The notes under the pieces: generated by a model
What the model was told of the DNA's origin: nothing
What the model saw: only the letters and a program-made list of their open reading frames with translations
Database searches by the model: none
Made by a program: the position numbers and the translations under genes
In this document: positions 33,140-39,582 of the stretch, piece after piece
Layout: every line of letters begins with the position of its first letter
Numbering within the stretch: position 1 is the stretch's first letter
Assembly: GCF_004320525.1 (NCBI RefSeq)
Contig: NZ_SIHX01000005.1
Coordinates: forward strand, 310,001-374,000
Origin: Arthrobacter sp. S39
GTDB lineage: Bacteria; Actinomycetota; Actinomycetes; Actinomycetales; Micrococcaceae
Length of the DNA: 64,000 nt
Direction: 5' to 3'

Positions 33140-34030
33140 ATGACACCCAAGATCAGTCTTCAAAACGTCACCAAGGAATTCACCGTCCGGCCGGGTAAGG
33201 GCAAAGGCAAAAGCATCCGGCGCCAGGCGGAAACCTCCGTCCTCACGGCTCTCGATGACCTCACCCTGGACGTGGCTCCCGGCGAGTTCCTCACTCTGGT
33301 AGGCCCCAGCGGCTCCGGGAAGACCACCCTCCTGGACCTGCTCGCCGGGCTGTCCCGGCCCACGTCAGGAAAAGTCCTCGTGGACGGCAAGGAAGTGACA
33401 GGTCCGGGCCAGGACCGCGCCGTGGTCTTCCAGCAGTACGCGCTGTTCCCCTGGCGGACGGCCTCAGCCAATGTCTCCATCGGCCTGGAGAACACCGGCC
33501 TGACCAGGAAGGAAAGGGCGGCCAAAGCCAGCGAGTTCCTCGACCTGGTGGGCCTGGCCGGGTTCGAGGACCGGTACCCGCACGAACTGTCCGGCGGTAT
33601 GAAGCAGCGCGTGGCCATCGCCAGAAGCCTCGCCTATGAGCCGGACGTTTTGTTGATGGACGAGCCGTTCGCGGCCCTGGATGCGCAGACCCGCGAACAA
33701 CTCCAGGACGAGCTCCTGCGGATCTGGAAAGCCACGGGCAAGACCATCGTTTTCATCACCCACGGAATCGACGAAGCGGTCTACCTCGGCCAGCGGGTGG
33801 CAGTGCTCAGCGCCCGGCCAGGCAAGCTCAAGGAAATCGTGGACATCAACATCCCGGACCGCGACGGCGACGCGGACATCCGCTCGCATCCGGCCTTTGT
33901 GGAACACCGGCACCAGGTCTGGTCCCTTCTCCACGACGAGGTCCGGCTCGCCCAGGGCTCCGGCCACCGGAAGATCCTCCCGGACGGAACAGCACCCGAT
34001 GAACAGCCCCTTGAAAGGAGCGCCGCCTGA
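33140..34030 (+). CDS. ABC transporter ATP-binding protein (sulfonate/nitrate/taurine type)
   Basis: The 296-residue ATPase of the importer. Walker A is GPSGSGKTT (about 55-63), the Q-loop reads VFQQYALFPWRTASANV as in SsuB/TauB, the signature is LSGGMKQRVAIARSL, Walker B is VLLMDEPFAALD, and the switch His lies in FITHGIDEAVYLGQ. An insertion near residues 15-25 (PGKGKGKSIRRQ) is unusual but lies outside the core. It starts 3 bp after the binding-protein stop and its last base is shared with the permease start (TGATG). Confidence 0.94.
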   Translation: MTPKISLQNVTKEFTVRPGKGKGKSIRRQAETSVLTALDDLTLDVAPGEFLTLVGPSGSGKTTLLDLLAGLSRPTSGKVLVDGKEVTGPGQDRAVVFQQYALFPWRTASANVSIGLENTGLTRKERAAKASEFLDLVGLAGFEDRYPHELSGGMKQRVAIARSLAYEPDVLLMDEPFAALDAQTREQLQDELLRIWKATGKTIVFITHGIDEAVYLGQRVAVLSARPGKLKEIVDINIPDRDGDADIRSHPAFVEHRHQVWSLLHDEVRLAQGSGHRKILPDGTAPDEQPLERSAA

Positions 34031-34905
34031 TGACCGCTGTGCTGACCCGACCGCCTGAGGCGGCTGCCGCCGTCGGACATTCCGCCCCGCCGGAAACGCG
34101 GCACCAGACCGGCAGGCTGTCCGTCCTGGCAGGCTACGCCGGCCGGGCAGGCTGGAAATCCCTGGCCGTCCTGCTGTTCCTGGCCCTCTGGGAATTCGGC
34201 CCGCAATACCTGGCGGGACCGTCCACCCGGGTGTTCCTGCCCCCGCTCCACGAGGTGCTCGCGGCCGGAGCCAAACTGGTCGAATCCGGCCAGCTGCAGA
34301 GCCATCTGCAGGCCAGCCTGACGCGCTCGGTCTCCGGTTTCGGAATCGCCGTGGTGTCCGCCGTTGTGCTGGGGCTCCTGATCGCCTGGTACGGCTGGCT
34401 GAACTCGTTCCTGAACCCGCTCCTGGAGCTCTTCCGCAACACAGCCACCCTGGCCCTGCTGCCGGTGTTCACCCTGCTGCTGGGCATCGGCGAGGAATCC
34501 AAGATCACCATCGTCGCCTACGCCGCGTTCTTCCCGGTCCTGCTTAACACCATCGCCGGTGTCCGGACCGTGGACCCGCTGCTGATCCGGGCCGCCAAAT
34601 CCCTGGGGCTGAACAGCTTCCGGCTCTTCCAGAAAGTGATCCTGCCGTCGGCAGTGCCAACCATCTTCACCGGAATCAGGATGGCCGGAACATCATCCAT
34701 CCTGGTGCTGATCGCGGCCGAAATGGTGGGCGCCAAAGCCGGGCTGGGCTACCTGATCGTCAATTCGCAGATGAGCTTCCTCATCCCGGACATGTACGCC
34801 GGCATCCTGACCGTCTCCGTGCTGGGCCTGCTCGTCAACGTCCTGCTCGTGGCACTGGAACGGCATTTCTCCCGCTGGCGCACCGCCGTCGGCTCCGGCA
34901 CCTGA
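34030..34905 (+). CDS. ABC transporter permease (sulfonate/nitrate/taurine type)
   Basis: The 291-residue membrane permease of the importer, with about six hydrophobic helices from residue 37 onward. The cytoplasmic coupling loop is readable as RAAKSLGLNSFRLFQKVILPSAVPTIFTGIRMA, which contacts the ATPase and is typical of SsuC/TauC. The first 35 residues are polar and probably cytosolic. Its start overlaps the ATPase stop by one base. Confidence 0.94.
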   Translation: MTAVLTRPPEAAAAVGHSAPPETRHQTGRLSVLAGYAGRAGWKSLAVLLFLALWEFGPQYLAGPSTRVFLPPLHEVLAAGAKLVESGQLQSHLQASLTRSVSGFGIAVVSAVVLGLLIAWYGWLNSFLNPLLELFRNTATLALLPVFTLLLGIGEESKITIVAYAAFFPVLLNTIAGVRTVDPLLIRAAKSLGLNSFRLFQKVILPSAVPTIFTGIRMAGTSSILVLIAAEMVGAKAGLGYLIVNSQMSFLIPDMYAGILTVSVLGLLVNVLLVALERHFSRWRTAVGSGT

Positions 34906-34947
34906 CACACCGACTCTCCGCACCACTGACCAGTAAGGAAAAAGCAC

Positions 34948-35871
34948 ATGACCACCATCACCGAAACCAAGCTCGAATTCACCAAGCTGGGCTCCCGCAT
35001 CGGCGCCGAAATCCGCGGACTGGACCTCAGCGCAGACCTCAGCGCGGACACCGTGGCGCAGATCCGTGCCGCACTGAACGTCCACAAAGCCCTGGTGTTC
35101 CGCAACGCCAACGTCCGCACCGACGAGGACCAGGTGCGTTTCGCCAGCCACTTCGGCCCGCTCACCAAGGCCCACCCCACGGTGGCCTCCGTGGACGGAA
35201 AGCCCGCGGTCCTGCCGGTGGACAGCGAAAACGGCAGTGCCAACAACTGGCACACCGACGTCACCTTTGTGGTCAATCCGCCCCAGGCCTCCACGCTTCG
35301 CAGCATCACCCTGCCGGCCTATGGCGGGGAAACTCTCATCGCCTCCTCGGCCGGCGCCTACCAGGACCTGCCGGACGAACTGCGGAATTTCGCCGACACC
35401 CTCTGGGCCATCCACACCAACGATTACGACTACTCCGTGCCCAAGAACCTGGAACACGCCAACGCCGAAGAACGGCGCAAGGAATTTACCAGGATCCATT
35501 TCGAATCCGCCCACCCGGTGGTCCGCGTCCACCCCCTGACGGGCGAGCGGGGCCTCTTCATCGGCGGCTTCGCGCAGCGGCTGCGGATCGTGGGGCTGTC
35601 CAACACCGAGTCCAAGGACATCCTGCGCCTCCTGCAGGCGTACGTGACCCGCCCGGAGAACGTGGTCCGGGTGAACTGGGAGCCGGACCAGCTGGTCCTC
35701 TTCGACAACCGCATCACCCAGCACTACGCCCCGGACAACTACGACGGCCAGCCCCGCACGCTGAACCGCGTGACCATCGCCGGCGACATTCCCCGCGGCG
35801 TCGACGGCCGCAGCAGCAGCTCCATCAAAGGCGACTCGTCCACCTACTCCGAGACCGTGGTGGTCGCTTAG
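34948..35871 (+). CDS. TauD/TfdA-family Fe(II)/2-oxoglutarate dioxygenase
   Basis: A 307-residue non-heme iron dioxygenase, which in this family hydroxylates taurine, alkylsulfonates or similar substrates so that sulfite is released. The iron facial triad is visible: H102-x-D104 in NNWHTDVTF and H259 in RITQHYAP. The 2-oxoglutarate-binding Arg lies in RTLNRVTIAGD near 272. AGTAAGGAAAAAGC supplies the ribosome-binding site. As the fourth gene behind a sulfonate-type importer it probably desulfonates the imported compound for sulfur supply. Which substrate is used cannot be read. Confidence 0.92.
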   Translation: MTTITETKLEFTKLGSRIGAEIRGLDLSADLSADTVAQIRAALNVHKALVFRNANVRTDEDQVRFASHFGPLTKAHPTVASVDGKPAVLPVDSENGSANNWHTDVTFVVNPPQASTLRSITLPAYGGETLIASSAGAYQDLPDELRNFADTLWAIHTNDYDYSVPKNLEHANAEERRKEFTRIHFESAHPVVRVHPLTGERGLFIGGFAQRLRIVGLSNTESKDILRLLQAYVTRPENVVRVNWEPDQLVLFDNRITQHYAPDNYDGQPRTLNRVTIAGDIPRGVDGRSSSSIKGDSSTYSETVVVA

Positions 35872-35876
35872 CGGAA

Positions 35877-35919
35877 AAGTGCCCTTCCCCGGCGGCTTCT
35901 GCCGGGGAATGGCACTTTC
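35877..35919 (+). terminator. Terminator after the TauD-like gene
   Basis: A 17-bp stem with one mismatch (35877-35893 and 35901-35917) around GGCTTCT, ending in TTT. It separates the sulfonate operon from the convergent VOC gene. Confidence 0.8.
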
Positions 35920-35982
35920 AGCGTGGAGAGCCTGGAGTAATGCTTTCTAAGACTTCCTGGGCTGCGAACCTGCCGCTTCTGT

Positions 35983-36756
35983 TCAGTTTTCCGCGACGAT
36001 CTTGAACATGGCACCCGTGGGGTCCGCCAGGGTGGCCAGCCTGCCGAAGGAGGAATCGTCCGGTCCGTCAACGAGTGTCGCTCCGAGGGAGACGGCTTTC
36101 CCGATCGAGGCGTCGGCGTCCTCCACCGAGAAGTAGATCTGCCAGTTGGACGGGACCTCCGCCGGAAGGTAGCCGGAGGCGTCCATGATTCCCGCCTTGG
36201 CCGAGTCCCCGGCGCCGAGGGTGGTGTACCGGAACTCCGGAGTGTCACTCATGACGTCCGTCTCCCAGCCGAAGACCTTCTGGTAGAAGGCCACAGCGCC
36301 GTCATAGTCCTTGGCGTGGAGCTCGTGCCACGCGGCAGCGCCGGGCTCCGCCACCAGCTCATACCCCCGCATTTCGCGGGGCTGCCAGACGCCAATCGCC
36401 GCGCCAGTTGCGTCGCCGAAGATGGCCATGTGGCCCTGTTCCGGAACATCCATGGGCGGCATGTGGACCTGGCCGCCGTTTGCGGTGACCGCCGCAGCGG
36501 TGGCCGCGGCGTCGTCCGAGCGGAGGTACGTGGACCAGACGTCGGGCATGCCTGCCTGGTCCGCATCCTTCTGCATCAGCCCGGCCACGGTCTTGCCGTT
36601 CTTCCGCGCAGTGGTGTAGCCGCCGTACTTCTCCTCGTCCCCGGTCTCGTATTCCCAGCCAAAGAGTTCGCCGTAGAACTGGCGGGCCTGGGCGATGTCG
36701 GATGTCATCAGGTCGATCCAGCAGGGTGCGCCGGGCGTGATCTCGGGTGCAGGCAT
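35983..36756 (-). CDS. Two-domain VOC protein, CFP30B-like
   Basis: A 257-residue protein with two VOC/glyoxalase domains (about 8-120 and 130-255). The first starts PGAPCWIDLMTSDIAQARQFYGELFGWEY and ends DATGAAIGVWQ; the second starts WHELHAKDYDGAVAFYQKVFGWE and ends ADPTGAMFKIV. This is the arrangement of mycobacterial CFP30B (Rv0577), whose enzymatic role is unsettled although methylglyoxal detoxification has been proposed. ATG 36756 is chosen because domain 1 begins 8 residues later; ATG 36786 would add ten polar residues. Ends opposite the TauD terminator. Confidence 0.87.
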   Translation of the reverse strand: MPAPEITPGAPCWIDLMTSDIAQARQFYGELFGWEYETGDEEKYGGYTTARKNGKTVAGLMQKDADQAGMPDVWSTYLRSDDAAATAAAVTANGGQVHMPPMDVPEQGHMAIFGDATGAAIGVWQPREMRGYELVAEPGAAAWHELHAKDYDGAVAFYQKVFGWETDVMSDTPEFRYTTLGAGDSAKAGIMDASGYLPAEVPSNWQIYFSVEDADASIGKAVSLGATLVDGPDDSSFGRLATLADPTGAMFKIVAEN

Positions 36757-36873
36757 AGTTGACTCATTTCTGTCGAAGGATGGCAACAGGAACGAGACTA
36801 TGCGCGGGCACTGACAGATTCAATGGCCCGGGGCCGGCGGCGCTCCTGCCCGCGGAGTTCCCCAGGAAACGAA

Positions 36874-36912
36874 GGAACCCCGGTTCACCAGAAACTGGTG
36901 AACCGGGGTTCC
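36874..36912 (-). terminator. Terminator downstream of tRNA-Ser(TGA)
   Basis: An 18-bp perfect stem (36874-36891 and 36895-36912) with an AAA loop, directly after the tRNA on the minus strand and before the VOC gene. Confidence 0.85.
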
Positions 36913-36917
36913 ATTCG

Positions 36918-37005
36918 CGGAAGGTAAGAGATTCGAACTCTTGGTACGGGGTTACCGCACACTAGTTTTCAAGACTAGCTCCTTCGGCCGCTCGGACAAC
37001 CTTCC
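36918..37005 (-). tRNA. tRNA-Ser (anticodon TGA)
   Basis: An 88-nt class II tRNA on the minus strand: acceptor GGAAGGT/ACCTTCC with discriminator G, anticodon loop TCTTGAAAA (TGA), long variable arm, and T-arm AAGAGTTCGAATCTCTT. CCA is not encoded. Decodes UCN codons. Confidence 0.96.
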
Positions 37006-37113
37006 CTAACGAGTAGTGTTTCATAGGCAGTTGGCTGCAACAAAACAGAGTCTGGCGTGCGTCCGGTGCACACTGGTTTTGGGGCACGAATCAGCAAGAA
37101 ACGGGAGTTTTCC

Positions 37114-38097
37114 ATGAAAGCCGTCTACATTTCAGAACCTGGCGGCCCGGAGGTGCTGGAAGTCCGTGACGTGGACGCTCCAATTCCGGGGCAGGGCGAG
37201 GTGCTGATCGACGTCATCGCAGCCGGCCTCAACCGCGCAGACGTGCAGCAGCGCAGGGGTTTCTACCCGCCGCCGCCCGGCGCTTCCGAAATCCCGGGCC
37301 TGGAAGTCTCCGGCAGGATCGCCGGTTTCGGCCCCGGCGTCAGCAAGCCCTTCTCCGTGGGCGACAAAGTGGTGGCGCTCCTGGCCGGCGGGGGCTATGC
37401 CCAGCAGGTCGCTGTTCCGGCGGAGCAGGTCCTGCGGATTCCCGACGGCGTCGACGTGGTCACTGCCGCATCCCTGCCAGAGGTGGCGGCCACCGTCTAT
37501 TCGAACCTGGTCATGACGGCGCAGCTGCAGGCCGGCGAAACCGTGCTCATCCACGGGGCCACCGGCGGTATCGGCACCATGGCCATCCAACTGGCGAAGG
37601 CGCTGGGTGCCCGGGTTGCCACCACGGCCGGGAACGACGAAAAAGTGGGCACCGCAAAGGCGTTCCTCGGGGCGGACATCGCCATCAACTACGTCGACGA
37701 GGACTTTCCGGAGAGCCTGAGGCGCCAGAACGGCGGCAAGGGCGCCGACGTGATCCTCGACGTCGTGGGAGCGAAGTACCTGCCCCAAAACGTGGACGCG
37801 CTTGCCGACTACGGACGGCTGATAGTGATCGGCCTTCAGGGTGGGACCAAGGGCGAGCTTGATCTTGGCCAGCTGCTCAGGAAGCGCGCGGCCGTGGTGG
37901 CCACCGCGCTGCGGCCCCGTCCCGTGGCGGAAAAGGGTGCCATCATGAACGCCGTCCGGGAGTCTGTGTGGCCGCTCATTACCAACGGACAGATCCGGCC
38001 GCTGGTGGCCAAGACCTTCCCGCTGGACCAGGTCCGGGCAGCCCACCGTTATTTCGACAGCGGCGAGCACGTGGGCAAGGTCCTGCTGGTCATGTAG
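37114..38097 (+). CDS. NAD(P)H-quinone oxidoreductase (zinc-independent MDR, PIG3 type)
   Basis: A 327-residue medium-chain dehydrogenase/reductase without zinc ligands. The N-terminal catalytic domain begins MKAVYISEPGGPEVLEVRD and contains AGLNRADVQQRRGFYPPPPG, characteristic of the TP53I3/QOR2 branch. The Rossmann domain has HGATGGIGTMAIQLAKALGA (about 148-167). Such enzymes reduce quinones by one electron with NADPH. ATG 37114 has GGGAG six bases upstream; the in-frame GTG 57 bp earlier is rejected. Monocistronic. Confidence 0.92.
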   Translation: MKAVYISEPGGPEVLEVRDVDAPIPGQGEVLIDVIAAGLNRADVQQRRGFYPPPPGASEIPGLEVSGRIAGFGPGVSKPFSVGDKVVALLAGGGYAQQVAVPAEQVLRIPDGVDVVTAASLPEVAATVYSNLVMTAQLQAGETVLIHGATGGIGTMAIQLAKALGARVATTAGNDEKVGTAKAFLGADIAINYVDEDFPESLRRQNGGKGADVILDVVGAKYLPQNVDALADYGRLIVIGLQGGTKGELDLGQLLRKRAAVVATALRPRPVAEKGAIMNAVRESVWPLITNGQIRPLVAKTFPLDQVRAAHRYFDSGEHVGKVLLVM

Positions 38098-38102
38098 CGG
38101 GC

Positions 38103-38122
38103 ACTGGCGGGGGCGCGCCAGT
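38103..38122 (+). terminator. Small hairpin after the quinone oxidoreductase
   Basis: ACTGGCG and CGCCAGT form a 7-bp stem right after the stop codon. It lacks a T-run, so it is only a weak candidate terminator. Confidence 0.4.
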
Positions 38123-38123
38123 A

Positions 38124-38209
38124 AATACTCAGTATTGCTTCGCGGCGGCAAGTGGGTTAGTCTCGCTCCATACGCGGTATGCACGGGTCTTGGGGGTCCG
38201 TGCATACCG
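38124..38209 (+). promoter_or_regulatory. Regulatory region of the PadR-ABC operon: operator-like dyad and 12-bp hairpin
   Basis: AATACTCAGTATT (38124-38136) is a 6-1-6 dyad of the kind PadR regulators bind. Further on, CGGTATGCACGG (38175-38186) and CCGTGCATACCG (38198-38209) form a perfect 12-bp stem around an 11-base loop, ending 26 bp before the padR start. The second may be an operator or an RNA hairpin in the leader. Confidence 0.55.
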
Positions 38210-38235
38210 ACGCTGACGCCACCGCTAGGAGCATC

Positions 38236-38847
38236 ATGTCAATCCGCCACAGCCTCCTCGCCCTGCTCCAGGACCAGCCGCGTTACGGCTACCAGCTCAG
38301 GGTTGAGTTCGAGAACCGCACGGGAGCCACCTGGCCCCTGAACATCGGGCAGGTGTACACCACGCTGGACCGGCTGGAACGTGATGGCCTGGTCAGCAAT
38401 GACGGCGGCGACGGCGAAGGCCATGTGGTCTACAGCATCACCGCCCCAGGGAAGGCTGAAGTGCAGGGCTGGTTCGCGGCCCCCGTGGAGCGCAACAACC
38501 CGCCGCGGAATGAGCTCGCGATCAAGCTGGCGCTCGCCGTGACGCTCCCGGGGGTGGATGTGCAGGCCATCATCCAGGCCCAGCGGGTGGCGTCCATCCG
38601 GGCCCTGCAGGACTATACGAAGTCACGCCGGGACACTGCAGCGAACCAGCGCACGGCGGATACGGCCTGGCTGCTGGTCCTGGATTCACTGATCTTCCAG
38701 ACGGAAGCGGAGGTCCGCTGGCTCGACCTCTGCGAGGCACGCATGGTGCAGCAGGCGCAGTCCGCCGGCCAGGGAGCAGCACGGAAAACGTCCACCGGGG
38801 TCACTGTGGAAGAGGCTGCCCCGCTCATCGCGGATAGCCGCCGGTGA
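38236..38847 (+). CDS. PadR-family transcriptional regulator
   Basis: A 203-residue PadR regulator. The winged helix reads MSIRHSLLALLQDQPRYGYQLRVEFENRTG, NIGQVYTTLDRLERDGLV, and the wing VVYSITAPGKAEVQGWF (1-80). The C-terminal helical part serves dimerisation. ATG 38236 has AGGAG five bases upstream. Its stop overlaps the start of the ABC ATPase (GTGA), so it is the first gene of the exporter operon and probably represses it until a drug or peptide binds. Confidence 0.93.
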   Translation: MSIRHSLLALLQDQPRYGYQLRVEFENRTGATWPLNIGQVYTTLDRLERDGLVSNDGGDGEGHVVYSITAPGKAEVQGWFAAPVERNNPPRNELAIKLALAVTLPGVDVQAIIQAQRVASIRALQDYTKSRRDTAANQRTADTAWLLVLDSLIFQTEAEVRWLDLCEARMVQQAQSAGQGAARKTSTGVTVEEAAPLIADSRR

Positions 38848-39581
38848 GCGTCCGCGGGCCGCAGCAGGTCCTGGAACTCGCCAAGGTCAGCAGGACGTTC
38901 GGTGAAGGAGCGACGGCGGTCGCTGCCCTCCGGGAGGTTGACCTCACCGTCAGTGCCGGCGAGTTCGTCGCCGTGATGGGACCGTCAGGTTCGGGGAAAT
39001 CGTCCCTCCTGGCGCTGGCCGGGGGACTGGACCGGCCGACGTCGGGCGGTGTCTTTGTGGAGTCCACGCCCCTGGGCGGGCTGGGACTGAATGAACTGGC
39101 GCGGCTGCGCCGCCGCGCCGTCGGCTACGTCTTCCAGGACTTCAACCTGGTCCCCACCCTGACCGCCTCCGAAAACGTGGCACTTCCGCTGGAACTGGAC
39201 GGAACCGCCGCGAAGAAGGCACAGCGGCAGGCACTCGATGCCCTGCGGCAGGTAGGCATCCCGGAACTCGCCGACCGTTACATGGACCAGATGTCCGGCG
39301 GCCAGCAGCAGCGGGTGGCCATCGCCCGTGCCATTGTGGGTGACCGCCGGCTGATCCTGGCCGACGAACCTACCGGAGCCCTGGACTCCACTACCGGCCA
39401 GGGCGTGATGGAGGTGCTGCGCGGCCGGGCGGACGCCGGGGCAGCGGTCATGCTCGTGACCCACGAAGCGCGGCACGCCGCCTGGGCTGACCGCGTGGTT
39501 TTCCTCCGGGATGGCCGGATCGTGGACCAGGCAGCTGCCATGCACGATCCCGCCATGCTGTTGGCGCAGGCCGGATACTGA
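38844..39581 (+). CDS. ABC transporter ATP-binding protein (MacB/LolD/BceA type)
   Basis: A 245-residue ATPase. Walker A is GPSGSGKSS (46-54), followed by the Q-loop VFQDFNLVPTLTASENV, the signature MSGGQQQRVAIARAI, Walker B RLILADEPTGALDS, and the switch His in VTHEARHAAWAD. This subset partners with FtsX-type permeases in antibiotic or lipoprotein transport. It starts with GTG 38844 overlapping the PadR stop by 4 bp and ends one base before the permease start. Confidence 0.94.
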   Translation: MSVRGPQQVLELAKVSRTFGEGATAVAALREVDLTVSAGEFVAVMGPSGSGKSSLLALAGGLDRPTSGGVFVESTPLGGLGLNELARLRRRAVGYVFQDFNLVPTLTASENVALPLELDGTAAKKAQRQALDALRQVGIPELADRYMDQMSGGQQQRVAIARAIVGDRRLILADEPTGALDSTTGQGVMEVLRGRADAGAAVMLVTHEARHAAWADRVVFLRDGRIVDQAAAMHDPAMLLAQAGY

Positions 39582-39582
39582 C

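Noticed and set aside
31991..33163. A 390-codon minus-strand ORF opposite the substrate-binding lipoprotein gene
   Set aside because: Antisense shadow; the plus-strand lipoprotein with its signal peptide is clearly the gene.
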